Source: Magicicada septendecula
Lineage: Eukaryota > Arthropoda > Insecta > Hemiptera > Cicadidae
DNA length: 64,000 nt
Reading direction: 5' to 3'
Assembly (NCBI GenBank): GCA_034769895.1
Contig: CM068367.1
Span: 313,719,986-313,783,985 of the forward strand
Positions within the stretch are counted from its first letter, which is position 1. The number at the start of each line of letters is the position of its first letter. This document shows, piece by piece, positions 22,897-34,003 of the stretch. The notes beneath the pieces are model-generated. The model did not search any database. It was not told the origin of the DNA and saw only the letters and a list, made by a program, of their open reading frames with translations. Both the position numbers and the translations under genes were made by a program.

Positions 22897-23439
22897 TGTT
22901 ACGACATCAGAGAAAAATCTACGTGTTTGTCGAATGTGCCAGGAGAATCTCGAAGTAACGCGTGTGGCGTACGTGCATGTTATTCATTTTCGAGAGGTTT
23001 CTCGAAGGCGCCAACCGCGCGGACTGTGTCAAGGCCGCAGTTAATTACGTAGTTCACACGAGCGCTAAGACGCAATTAGGAACATTCTGCTCTGTGAGCG
23101 CAGGTATAAATACATGGCGGCAGCGGCCTGAAGTTTCAGCACAGTGGCGTTATTTTTACAGAGCGGTTCGAGTTATTATCGGGCGAGATTACTGTGTACG
23201 TTCAAGTAGTAATTAGTGAAGTGTTGTGTTTTATAATCGGACGGTATAATTGTAATACAATTGTGTTTAATTTTAGTGGACATTTTATTGCGTGTGAACA
23301 ATTTTCATTTGATTTGTTGTAGAGACTGTTAATTACGAACTATTTAACTGTAAAAATTAAAGGTGTGATTAGTGACTTAATTGGTGTTGTGTATCTTGTT
23401 TCCACTGTACCTACGACGATCGAGTAGACTGTCGTAACA
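22897..23439 (+). repeat. 5' LTR
   Basis: 543 bp. It carries a TATAAATA candidate promoter at 23105-23112, inside about 28 bp that the 3' LTR lacks. The ends are a 10 bp inverted repeat. Confidence 0.93.
23105..23112 (+). promoter_or_regulatory. TATA-like box of the 5' LTR
   Basis: TATAAATA lies about 335 bp before the LTR end. The 3' LTR has a gap here, which removes the box. Inferred only from sequence. Confidence 0.4.
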
Positions 23440-23440
23440 G

Positions 23441-23458
23441 TGGTGTCAGAACTGGGAT
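23441..23458 (+). other. Primer-binding site
   Basis: TGGTGTCAGAACTGGGAT starts two bases after the LTR. It has the form of Gypsy-type primer sites that pair with the 3' end of a tRNA; I cannot name the tRNA without a search. Confidence 0.75.
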
Positions 23459-23529
23459 AGAACGGTTAAGAGTGAAAACAGTGGACACTTTATACAAGAC
23501 GAGTGTAATTCGTAATTAATCGGTAAACA

Positions 23530-24700
23530 ATGGATGCCAGTCAGATAATGGAAAACTTACAGGCGCTGCTGTTACAAACAGAGAACCGACAGGATGAGAA
23601 ACGCAGACAGGAGGCAGAAGAAGCAGAAAAACGACAAGACGAGAAAGCGGAAGCGAGACAGAAAACCCTCCTGCCAGAGGGAGAGGAACGGAAGCGTGAA
23701 ACAGAAGACATCAAAGCATTAATATAGGAGCAGAAACAGACAAGAACACAGTACCGCAGAATTGTGTCTCCTACGAGGTGAGCTTAATAAACAAGTTACT
23801 AAAATATCAGAGGTACAAGAATCAATGACATTAAAAATAGCTGAAGTAGAAAAATCTGTGTCGAGTGTTGAAGAATCGATGTCTAATAAAATAGCTGAAG
23901 TAGAAAAGTCAGTCACGAGTGTGGAAAAACCTATGTCAACAAAAATAGAAGACTCGATTACAAATATAAAAAAGTAGATTAAAAATGAAGTCGAGCAGTG
24001 CCTGAAGTTACAACCAAAACAACTTTGTGAACAGACTGTACCAATGAAAAAGACAGAAAAAGATGCAGAAAATAAGTTAATAGAGAAAGTCACTTTGCCT
24101 GCAGTAGGGATAGTTCATGTCAAAGCTTCAACCTTTGACGGAAGCAGTCACTGGGCAACGTACCTCCGCCAATTTGAAGCTGCTTCATGCGCAAATAATA
24201 GGACAGAGAAAGACAAGGCAGTCTCACTCGTTCTCGCATTAAAAGGACCCGCGGCGGAACTACTACAGAAAGTCCCACCTGACAGCCAGAACATCTATGC
24301 CGAGTTGATAAAAGCTCTAGAATTACGCTACGGTGATAAACATTTGCGAGAGGTGTACTACGCTCAGTTGAGAACAAGACGACAACGTTCCGGGGAAAGT
24401 CTTCAAGAGTTTGAAGCAAGTATCGACAGATTGATTACATTGGTCTATCCTGAAGCACCAGAAGACTTCCGAATAAGCTTTGCGGTGCAGACATTTATTG
24501 ATGGCATCGGAGACTGTGAACTTCAGCGAGTGTTACGAATGGCAAGACACCGAAATAGCTCAGAAGCTCTTGTTCACGCCCTAGAGTTTGAAGCTGCCAA
24601 GTCAGCGTCCCGCTACATTAATGGGTTTGTGCCATCACATTGCCGTTACGATGGATGCAGAAAAACAATGTTGTCGGACAAACAATTCAAAAGTTCAAAA
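23530..24700 (+). pseudogene. Gag, broken by stops and frame changes
   Basis: Gag forms the particle around the element RNA. The N-terminus starts at ATG 23530 (MDASQIMENLQALLLQTENR) and becomes a charged helix, stopping at TAG 23725-23727. A second frame from about 23762 holds a coiled coil with a repeated unit KIAEVEKSV-SVE-SM, then a TAG at 23975-23977. From 24044 the same frame runs on through a capsid-like retrotransposon Gag region (about 24110-24580) with FDGSSHWATYLRQFEAA, ALELRYGDKHLREVYYAQL, RRQRSGESLQEFEASIDRL and RMARHRNSSEALVHALEFE. A frame change near 24650-24700 leads into the zinc knuckle. It could in part be a programmed shift, but the two stops show decay. Confidence 0.85.
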
Positions 24701-25355
24701 GAGTCGCAACAATTCGAAAAAGACAAGACCGAAATGTTACAACTGTGGAAAACGTGGTCATCTACAGGTAGACTGTTGGGAGAAGAAGATACCGAGAGAA
24801 GAGAGTGATCGCACCAATTGGAGAAGTAAAGCCCCAGAACAGCACACAGTTTCCACGCTACATAAGACCAGTGGAAACTTGATCGTTAATGGATTTGCGG
24901 AAGGTAAACCAACATCATTTACAGTTGACACGGGCGCAACAGTGTCCATTGTGCCTGACTTAGTCAGCAACCGCCAGCCTCTAGTTAGCTCTTGTACAAT
25001 ACAGACTGTGACTGGACGCCCCGTCAAGGTGCTAGGAAAGGTAGACGTACGTGTACGATTGGGTCTTCTCGAGTTTAGCCATCAAATGCTCGCTGCAGAC
25101 ATTGTCGATGAAGTGATTCTTGGCATGGACCTTATGAATGCCTACGAATTCGTCATGGACTTAAGAGAGAATGTCCTAAAGGTTGGCCAAGAGAAGATAA
25201 AGCTTTGCATGGCTAAAATGACAGGGTCTACCAACCATTCGATTAAGCGAGTGGCATTAGTCGAAGAAAAAGTCAACAGGTCTGGGCAAGAGGAACCCTC
25301 CCTATTGCAAGCGGAAATGGAGGAAGAACTAGCAGAGGAATACAAATACGTGTAA
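24700..25355 (+). pseudogene. Gag zinc knuckle and retropepsin-type protease
   Basis: This frame opens with a basic stretch and a CCHC knuckle, CYNCGKRGHLQVDC (24735-24776). The aspartic protease follows: FTVDTGATVSIVP carries the catalytic Asp-Thr-Gly at 24927-24935, and EVILGMDLMNAYEF near 25110-25150 is the second conserved motif of retroviral-type proteases. The frame ends at TAA 25353-25355, in an acidic region where the polymerase linker would begin. No reverse transcriptase follows. The protease motifs look intact, but the protein could not be made as a normal polyprotein because of upstream breaks. Confidence 0.85.
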
Positions 25356-25722
25356 CGACAAAAGAAGTGATTGGAAAGCCAACTAAGGGTGTCGAGACAA
25401 AACTCTTGCTTGTTCCTGAGCTGATAGAAGCGCCCGAGGGCAAAGTGGCTGAAGATGAGGTTACGCAAGAGGTTGTTGACGAGAACCAAACAAACTTGGA
25501 TCAGCCAGTGGTGTTTAGGTCGATAGTACGTGACGCAACGGGAGTGATTCCAGCAAAACTAGTGGTTGAGCGGAAGACTCGCATTCCTGGGAACGTGATG
25601 TTCGGATCACACGAGACTATTCGAAGAACAGGAGAATTATCTTTCGCAAGGACGTCCACCTAGATCGCCTGGTTAAGTATTACTTCAGAGACGGTTTGCC
25701 AGTTCGGGACGAACAGGTTTAA
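25356..25722 (+). pseudogene. Linker and C-terminal remnant of the polyprotein
   Basis: A frame from 25367 continues the linker (IGKPTKGVETKLLLVPELI and an acidic stretch). After another frame change near 25600, VRITRDYSKNRRIIFRKDV and HLDRLVKYYFRDGLPVRDEQ run to TAA 25720-25722, 11 bases before the LTR. That position is where an integrase or polyprotein C-terminus ends, so the deletion that removed the polymerase lies between these two parts. The exact junction is not visible. Confidence 0.6.
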
Positions 25723-25733
25723 GGAGGGGGAAG
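25721..25733 (+). other. Polypurine tract
   Basis: A purine run (aaggagggggaag) lies directly before the 3' LTR, as needed to prime plus-strand DNA. Confidence 0.85.
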
Positions 25734-26249
25734 TGTTACGACACAGAACAATCTACGTGATTCTCGAATGTGCCAGAAGAATCTCGATGTAACGCGTGTG
25801 GCGTACGTGCTTGTCGACGCATTTTCGAGAGGTTTCTCGAAGGCGCTAGCCGCGCGGACTGTGTCAAGGCCGCAGTTAATTACGTAGTTCACACGAGCGC
25901 TAAGACGCAATTAGGAACATTCTGGTCTGTGAGCGCAGGTTTCAGTATAGTGGCGATATATTTACAGAGCGGTTCGAGTTATTATCGGGCGAGATTACTG
26001 TGTACGTTCAAGTAGTATTAGTGAAGGGTTGTGTTTTATAATCGGACGGTATAATTGTAATACAATTGTGTTTAATTTTAGTGGACATTTTATTGCGTGT
26101 GAACAATTTTCATTTGATTTGTTGTAGAGACTGTGTTGTTAATTACGAACTGTTTAACTGTAAAAATTAAAGGTGTGATTAGTGACTTAATTGGTGTAGT
26201 GTATTTTGTTTCCACTGCACCTACGACGACTGAGTAGACCGTCGTAACA
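25734..26249 (+). repeat. 3' LTR
   Basis: 516 bp, same orientation and mostly identical to 22897-23439. It lacks about 28 bp around the TATA-like box and has scattered substitutions and small indels, so the insertion is not recent. Confidence 0.93.
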
Positions 26250-26374
26250 GTATATATTTTTGAAGACGACAGCTCTTTCCTATTAAAGGATTTGAATTGC
26301 TCTGGCCAAGTGTTCCATTAATCTTCTCAGTAAATTTCCATTTACCTTATCAAACGCCTGAGGCCAACACATCC

Positions 26375-26547
26375 TTTATCATCATAATCATCATCACCAC
26401 TCCAAGGATTAGCCCCTAGACCTGTTCCTGAACTCATCTCCACCTCGGTCTACCGATATCTCTCTTCCCAGTAGGGTGATAACCCAAGGCATCCACGGGT
26501 AAACGGATATCAGGCATGCGGTGCAAGTGTTCACACAATCTCTTTCA
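26375..26547 (-). pseudogene. LINE C-terminal tail with ATC-rich 3' end
   Basis: The reverse strand reads LCEHLHRMPDIRLPVDALGY followed by HPTGKRDIGRPRWR and a stop. This matches the GH-x-x-RMP-x-x-RLP...GKR-x-x-GRPR-x-RW signature at the end of RTE-like and CR1-like LINE proteins. Toward lower coordinates the sequence ends in an ATCATC-type run (26377-26400), which would be the microsatellite tail of the element. It is heavily 5'-truncated. Confidence 0.6.
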
Positions 26548-26549
26548 CA

Positions 26550-27370
26550 AATTCATTATATGTGTGCAAATTAAATTCCCTTCTTTCTTTTCCTATTTCG
26601 ATTACTATAAAAATATACTCCTTGGTACAGGAATGCCTTTCTTTAAACCGTCTTGTGCTCTCAGAAGAATAGTTTCTAACGTGGTATTAAGGCTTTGTGT
26701 GAGAATTACAGCGTAAACCTTGTAACCATTATTGTTACTATTAAGGTATAATAAACTTATATCTCTGCTAGAAACCTCTGGCTTAGTATAATGGACCTTA
26801 CCTCAAAAAAAGTTTAGAATTTATTATTTATTATTTACTATCAATAGTTATATCACAGAAGACGATTTCTTCGTCTATAAGAAGTGACATATTTCATATA
26901 TACAGTACTCTGATAATTTCCATAAGAACATACTATACTAGAAAACCAACGGTGAGGGTTCTAGAAAACCAACACCGAAGTATATAGTTCTTCAATTAGT
27001 AACACCCCAACGCGCGAGATACGCTGCAAAGCCTGCTGCCAAAGGTACAGTTCACTTAGAGACACAGAGCAATAAATCTAAATCTCTATTCTCCAACGCT
27101 GAATATTTAATCCTTCGTAGCGTGGAATGGGTTAATGGATAACGTGTGCTTTACTGAGACGCGTTCCCTGTATCGCGTTCAGTAATTTATTGTTATTGTT
27201 ATGGTTATTTTCCCTTATTCCAAAGGACACTAAGCTCATAGTTTTATCAAAAATAATATATGTATATTTCCTTCATCTTATTTTTAAAATATGAAACAGA
27301 TATGACGTAAAGTAGAAATTAAAACGTGTTTATTCTCATTAGAGCAATCCATTATGATTTTATAATAAGT
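26550..27370. other. AT-rich spacer
   Basis: No supported gene. Two near copies of agaaaaccaac occur at about 26940-26976. Confidence 0.4.
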
Positions 27371-27372
27371 AC

Positions 27373-28090
27373 TTACTTACTAGCCAACGCCCACCCTTGG
27401 CTGTTGACTGACCAGTAGCGTCGGGCTTCGGCGATCTCGGTGTCCTCGTTGGACGGGGTGTGGTCCAAGGCCGGGCAGGCTCTCAGATGGTCGGCGTCCA
27501 TCGTCGCGTGGCCGCACAGCTGGCACTCAGGGGTTGGCAGCGCGTGGAGGCGGTGCAGATGTGAAGCGAGATAGTCGTGTCCGGTTTTTAGTCGGAAGTT
27601 GGCGACACACACTGCACGAGGGAGGTTGGGGTTGATTGGACCGTCGGTGACGAGGCTTTCCCATTTTTTACCGACGGCCGCCTCAGACAGTCTTCGCTTA
27701 TTCCATATGCTGACGGCGGAGTTTATTTGAGCTTTGGAAGATTGTAGGGACTGCGGGTAGGTAGGCTGGGGTAGGGTTGTGCCTTGCTTGGCCAGTTTGT
27801 CGGCCTCCTCGTTGCCCCAGATGTTGACATGACTGGGTATCCATTGGAGTTTTAGGATCCACCCTCGGCTCGCCAGGGTCTCCAGTTTCCTTCTACAGTC
27901 TATAGTCCTTTGGCAGTCGGTTTGAGAGTTCCGTGATAGACTGCATATTGCGGCCTGCGAGTCGACTAGGAGCACGGCTTGTGAAGGGGGAGTGATTTTT
28001 TCCAGTTCATCAACGGCAGCGTGAACTGCTTCGATTTCCCCATCGTAGTTACTAAGGGGGCTGCCCACGGCTAAGTGTCCTTGGAAAAGG
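27373..28090 (-). pseudogene. LINE RNase H domain and C-terminus, 5'-truncated
   Basis: The reverse strand holds 231 or more uninterrupted codons. RNase H removes the RNA template during retrotransposition. Motifs in order: SPLSNYDGEIEAVHAAV (catalytic Glu), VLLVDSQAAICSL (catalytic Asp), WIPSHVNIWGNEEADKLAKQ (catalytic His and Asp). A zinc-finger-like C-terminus follows, CQLCGHATMDADHLRACPAL (Cys-x2-Cys...His-x3-Cys). An RNase H of this kind is found in R1, I, Loa and Outcast-type LINEs, not in Jockey. The stop TAA begins a short TAAG repeat (27364-27377 on the reverse strand), a plausible element tail. The sequence stops abruptly near 28090, so endonuclease and polymerase are missing. It is much richer in G+C than its flanks, and the frame is clean, so truncation was probably recent. 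Confidence 0.9.
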
Positions 28091-28094
28091 CGGC

Positions 28095-30285
28095 TATATT
28101 TTGTAATAAGTGAAACATAAGCACTATAGACAAGATTGTGCTTTAAAAAAGAATCGAAAACGCTACGATATATTCCTATATATTGACAATCACCACGAAA
28201 ACTTTTTCGTGTTTCACTCTTATAAAGCGTTTAATAGATTAATAAGGAACAATTTAATTAATAAATATTTATTAATTACTGAACGAGCGAAACGAGTTCT
28301 CAGTAATACTCGTAAAACTTTCTCAGTAAAACGAGTTCTCAGTAAAACCACTTGGCATATGTCTGACTATCTATCTATTTGTTTGGGGAGGGGGGATGTC
28401 TCACGATGAGTATTGAATGTATCAGCTGTCTTTCATAAAACTTACCACGCGTGTTCATATTTTTATCCCACACACCATTCCGTTGACACTGATCTTCCTA
28501 AAAGTAATGGGGAGGGAGGCAAAAATGTAAGGGCTCTAATCGTGAAAAACATTGCAAGGTCCATGTACAGTACCAAACCGCAGAGAATTTTAACCAATAT
28601 CTGGGTAAGTGTTCAGTTGTCCAAATTTCAAACTTTTAAGACACCAGGGCCAAAAAAGGATCAAATTTTTTTTAAACTTTAAAAATTACACCAGGGTATT
28701 AGACCAAAGTGAATTTTAACCAAAATATGTATGTAGTATTTAGTTTGAAAGTCTCTTAACTGTAGGAGCACCACAGGCCAAAAATGGGAGCTAAGAAACA
28801 TATATACAAAGAACTTTACTCAGAGCTTTAAAAATTTTAATTAAACAAAATTAAAACTTATTAATTCTACTTTATGTAATAATAAATGTGTTTCGTTCAA
28901 AATAAAGAGCTAGTTCTGCAATTCAGGTAACTTACTAGGTTTAGTAACATTTTACTTAAAAATACCTAGTCAATTATTAAATTTTATTGTTCTCACATAA
29001 TATGCGACATACAATTCAGACGGGGCACAAATCGCCTGACACCAGTAGTTGTTAAAAAATTCTTTTTTGTCCAACGGACTACTGAGTAAATATTATTTAG
29101 ATAACAATCAATAAAACATATTTCGTATTTACATTTTCTTTAAAGAAGTTACTAATTTTTCTACTAGCACGTCAACCCGATATTGGCCTGGGTCTAAAGC
29201 CATTTTACTGGAGGGAGAGCGCGGATGGCAAGCTTTTTTTCAACCGTAGTTTTGGTCTTTTCTTCAAAGAAATGCTACATATCGCAACTGCCCATTACAT
29301 CTTTCGATCCTGGGTTGACGCTGATCTGGATCCTCCCAGAACGGTAAGTGCAGAGGGTGTCAAATAATATTTACAGCATGCTCAGTTTTTAAATAATGAA
29401 CAAAATACCTAAGTTTTGACTGCTTTTGTATCGTGTTCAAGTCAAACATCTGCCTGTCGCAATCTCTAAAAAATGCCAATATACAACAGAATCAAAGGTT
29501 TATACCAGTTCATTTAACAACAAGAGTTGCTTGTAAACTGGTTAATTAAATACTAAGTAAACGATAATTAAGTGAAAGGTAAATTTTTAATTAGCTAAGT
29601 TTTGAATGTTAAGGCAATGTACAAATATTGATTAACTACTTAAGTAATCCTTAAATGCTAAGTGTTCCAAACTCTTAATACTCGCCATTCGTAAAACAAG
29701 TTGTCAAGAATTAATGTAAATATTAGTGCAATTGATTTAAAACCTCTACTAGTCATGAACGTCTAGAATTCAAATCATGCAAATTAAAATGACAAAACAT
29801 TTGCAATGAGACAAACATTCACACATAGTGTGAATATGTGGGGACATATTTACAATAAGCCTTAGTTGGTGTCCCGGGCAAAGGGGTGTAAATGTAATAA
29901 GGTACTATTATTGCTAGACTGAATACTGCATGTTAACATAGTTTAAGACAATTCTGAACAATAAAAAATAGCAGTGGAGTACGCTGTGAAAGTCAATAAG
30001 TGTTGTGCCCGTAACGAATAGTATAAAGATAATTAACAATTACCCATTTAACAGACACGCCATAAGTCATTATATTAGTGTCCATAATTGAATAACTATT
30101 AATAACTACAGAAATATTTTAATATTAAATAAATTTTAATTGCATGTATTCAACTGACAAAGTATTTAGTCATGAAATCGCAACAGGAAACACGTGATTT
30201 GGAAAGGTTTAGAAACCGGAAATGCATGTTCACCAGCACGTGGTTGATTTTCTCATACAATCTAGAACGTTTTAACATGTAAAAA
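28095..30285. other. AT-rich stretch with weak tandem repeats
   Basis: Short repeats of ctcagtaa / actcgtaaaac occur at about 28280-28350. A diverged tandem pair of about 125 bp starts at about 28585 and 28709 (both with gaattttaaccaa ... caggccaaaaa). No coding region was supported. Confidence 0.4.
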
Positions 30286-30286
30286 T

Positions 30287-30620
30287 GACGTCATGTGCGT
30301 CGATCTATAAAAACACGGGTGAGCCGTGAGCTAGACAGTCTCTTGCAGTCTCTTGCATAGTTTCTGAGACAGTCGGAGTATATCGTCGAGGGAGCAAGTG
30401 AACATTTAGTTCCACAGGTCAGGCACAGCGTTCGAGATCTTCATCGACCGATGGCTGTCAACAAGGACTGAATGAGGAGCAACTTGGACGGACACAACGT
30501 CCCCAAGATGGACATCCCATCCCACCTTACGAGGACAACGGCCCGGTGTAAAAGCAGGAGCAGGTCCGCGAGATCGTCCGGACCGATGCAACTTAACTCA
30601 GCAAACCCAGGAAAGTGAAA
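30287..30620 (+). promoter_or_regulatory. Promoter-like, G+C-richer island
   Basis: A tgacgtca site at 30287-30294 is followed by a TATAAAAA box at 30306-30313. Downstream lies a 300 bp island with a short direct repeat (cagtctcttg twice, about 30338-30357). It contrasts with the AT-rich flanks. It has no long open frame; the ATG at about 30450 reads into a stop within a few codons. It could be the promoter half of a solo LTR or the 5' end of a non-coding transcript. No paired end motif was found to prove an LTR. Confidence 0.35.
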
Positions 30621-33600
30621 TTTTAAACTATTTGTAAAGTATAAAACAGTTAAAGAGCCTTTTTAATTGTTAACTGTCAAATATTTTAAAATTCATATTT
30701 TTCAAACTCAGAATTCTCTGATATAAATTGTACATGTTTTATATAAAAAAGGAATAACCAATAAATGTATTAATTCACCCAATAAACATTTATTTCTACA
30801 AGTGCAATCAGCTGCAAACTGTTACTTGCAGATTATATTTTTGAATTTTTTGAAGACAAACAGAGGTAAAAGAAATGTTATTTTTATTATGACTAAAACA
30901 ATTTCTTAAGAAACTACGTAATTTATTTAATTTATAAACTTTACAATACCGAGACATTTAAGTGGAACGTGTACAAAATTATACAGTGTAAACATTTACA
31001 AAGTAAACTAGTGCACATGTATAAAAGTGACCCAAATGCACTCTAATGTTGGGTTTCACAGATAATACCTTCTATCCTATATTCAGTACAGGTTATTTGT
31101 TCCTAATCGTATTACAAGAATTAGTAATTGTGTTTCTGCAAACAAGCGATTTTAAATCACAAAAAATGAGTTTGATCCCACATGTGTCGGGTTATAAAAA
31201 TCATGCTTGAAAACCTGAACGAAACACGTCGACAAAATTCAAATTATTTCTTACAGTTCGTATAACTGACTAGATCATGAAAAAGACAGATTTTTGTTAA
31301 TAAGTGGTCAGCAAATAAGTAATACACATCAAAATAAAGCAAAGTGTCAATTTTCAGTTCTGTCTGATTCTACCTCTTTTTCCATTTCTTTCTACTCACA
31401 CGCGCGCGCGCGCGCAGACACATGCATTACAATAACATGAAAACAACTGTAGCAGTAGGACGTATTTTTCAAAGTAGGTGGTACTTTTAAAATCCCCGGT
31501 ACAAGTGTTGAGAATTTCGTTATTCTGAGAGGCAACTGAACTCTAATGAAATGAAGAGAAAACAAAATACAGGATACTATATTGCTGAGCAACAGCACCG
31601 ATGTCTAGACAAAGGTTTAGTTACACGAGTAAGCGTTGCTACGGTGATAATACGTCCTTACATTAATATACAGACCGCCCGGCGTGGCCCAAGTCGCCTT
31701 TATAATCTCCGCTGTGTTAGTTCTCAAACTATACCAGGTTCGTCTTACACGGACACGAGCGCGCGCTTGCACGTACCTTCACTTATAAACATGCCATCCC
31801 ACACACTTATAAATTATTTAAAGCTGCTCCCATTTTGGCTTTTGTTCTTCTCGCGTGGAGCGTTAAAAAGGAAAACGCCAATAATTTCGCTTAATGTCGA
31901 CAAATACTTGAATCTCTCTACTCGCACGCACATACAAAACATGCACACGTATACATAAATTATAATACGAAGAATAAAAATCGCATATTGTAACTAAACC
32001 TTGTATGTGTTACAAATATAAAATTTTTGTTTAGATTTATAAATTATGTTCGTGTTAAAAAAAATTTTGTTTATGAAAAACAATTTTTTTTATATATATA
32101 TATATAATTAATTAAAAAACAATTAATTAATTATGTTTTGTGGTGTCAGAAACGTTTATTTATTGTTTTAATTGTTTTATTGACTTTTCGGTATTTTTAA
32201 ATTCTCTCGCCACTTGATAGATTCGTCTCCAAAAACAATCGATTTGTTTACTTTTCTTGTTTGGAGGTTATCTTCCTTCTTCGTGGTGAGATCCTGGTGG
32301 TTACTTCTATTAAATTTAATTATTATATTATTTATATTCTAGGAATGAAAAACTGTGTAAGTAAGAAATAAATAAGAAATTTTATTAACAATTCAATATC
32401 TTTTGACTCTTTATCGATTTGTCAATCGATTCTCAGGGTGTTGTTTTATCGTACAATTATTTATGTCCGATTCTTTTAGCAGTTATTTTATGGTAAGTCA
32501 GAGAAATAAGGGTTAAGTTTATCAAGTATAACGGTACAAATATATCACCTTAAAATTAAAAATACAGATATAATATTTAATATAAAATTGTAAGTGAGTC
32601 GTTTTCAAACCAATCAGATATGCAGGCTGTGTGGAGTTGTATTGTGGGTAATCAATGATGGCTGCCTCTCGTGTATAATTGGAAGCTGGTCTCACCTCGC
32701 TGATTCAGAGTTTAAATAAAGATGCTTTTCCTCTCAATTTACGTCCTGGTGGCTGCAATTCTTCCTTCTGGTGTTGGTGGAGTGTCTCTGGTTCAGTTTT
32801 GGTGTTGTAGTTGGAAAAATAGTGTAGAATTAAGTCAAAATCACTTTTGTCGGTTAGGCGTATGTTTGCACTTTTATGGTTAAGTGTTATTACTGTTTTA
32901 ATGATTTTAAATGTTCTATTCACTGGTGTTCTGTTCTGTATAGTGTTAGTTGAATGTCTGTAGGTGTTTACTTCACTCGGTCTTCGTTTAAAATATGTTT
33001 TTTATCGAAACTCTCGTTCGTAACTTTTAGGCTGCGAAAACGTTCGCCATTACGGTTGTAGCAAATAGGTTAACGTTTTTAAGCACACGTATCAAGTGTA
33101 TCATTCAACGTTCAATAATCAACTAATTTACTTCCTCCTTCCTTGGCCAAAGTCTTAGCCAAGACAATATTATTCAAAGCATTGTTCGAAATTTCTATTG
33201 CATCCTGTGGATGTGATAAAGTTACATTATATAACTGATTATATTTTTGTTATTCTTCAAATTTATTAGCTAGTAACTACTTAATCTTCTTCTTCAGTTC
33301 ATTCTGCGTAATTTGATACCAAATAATGTAGTTTTATTAAGTTTTTAATCTAAAATGGTATTTTGTTTTCTTCATTTTGTAATGTAATTTTTAAAATCCA
33401 ACTTCCTGTCCTTGTCTTTCAAATGAAGCCATATTATAAGTTATATTATTGATTATATTAAATTTCAGGTTGTAATAAAAGGTTTATCTTCCCTTAATTT
33501 CTTGCAATTAGATTAATCGGTTATGTTTTAAAATATTATTCAGTAATATATGACACCCCTCTCTAAATTTTGAGTTTTTACATTTCCATTTTTAACAATA

Positions 33601-33851
33601 ATTCTGGATACAATTTTACAAAATCTTCCTTACTTATATTTCTAAGTACATGACTTTATTACTGATTTACTTTATGTAAATTCCTTCAGTTTAAATGTAT
33701 TTCTATACTTATTTAATCAAATTTGATGCTGTTTTTAGTTTTTAACATTTGGTCTAGATTTCTAATATTTTTTACATACAAAGTTTTTTAAAATAATACA
33801 TATTGATTTATACCCTCTCTGACTTTCATTGCTATTGTGACATAGATTGAC
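30621..33851. other. AT-rich stretch with simple repeats
   Basis: Contains a (CG)8 run at 31399-31415 and an (AT)n run at 32090-32106. The 135-codon frame at 31551-31958 has no domain and spans sequence without coding character. No element boundary was recognised. Confidence 0.45.
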
Positions 33852-34003
33852 ATTTTCTTATTTTAACAAGTTAACAATTAGTATATGGTTCATAATATTA
33901 ATACATAACATATAAATCAAATTAATATTTTCTTATTTTAAACAAAAATAACAATTAGTATATGGTTCGTACCATTAATACATAACATATAAATCAAATT
34001 AAT
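33852..34003. repeat. Two tandem copies of a 75 bp unit
   Basis: Copy 1 begins with attttcttattttaa near 33852 and copy 2 near 33927. Both run through acaattagtatatggttc and aatacataacatataaatca. They differ by a few bases. Confidence 0.85.

Larger units (their letters stand above)
22897..26249 (+). mobile_element. Gypsy-like LTR retrotransposon, internally deleted
   Basis: Two direct LTRs (22897-23439 and 25734-26249) with termini TGTTACGACA / TGTCGTAACA enclose 2.3 kb. The order inside is primer site, gag with coiled coil, capsid-like region, zinc knuckle, protease, a linker, and a short polyprotein C-terminus, then a polypurine tract. Reverse transcriptase, RNase H and most of the integrase are absent, so the copy is non-autonomous by deletion. 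Gag and protease also contain stops and frame changes. No clean target duplication is visible (left gatat, right gtata). The superfamily (Gypsy) is inferred from the protease, the gag layout and the primer site. Confidence 0.92.

Noticed and set aside
27126..27190. Second tRNA-like stretch (gggttaatggataacgtg)
   Set aside because: No B box or consistent stems.
31551..31958. 135-codon open frame on the plus strand
   Set aside because: No domain, mixed composition, no splice or start context; length is within chance for this region.
32705..32923. 72-codon reverse frame that might be a Penelope-like linker
   Set aside because: The resemblance is compositional (charged, Asn/Thr-rich) without a motif that can be named.
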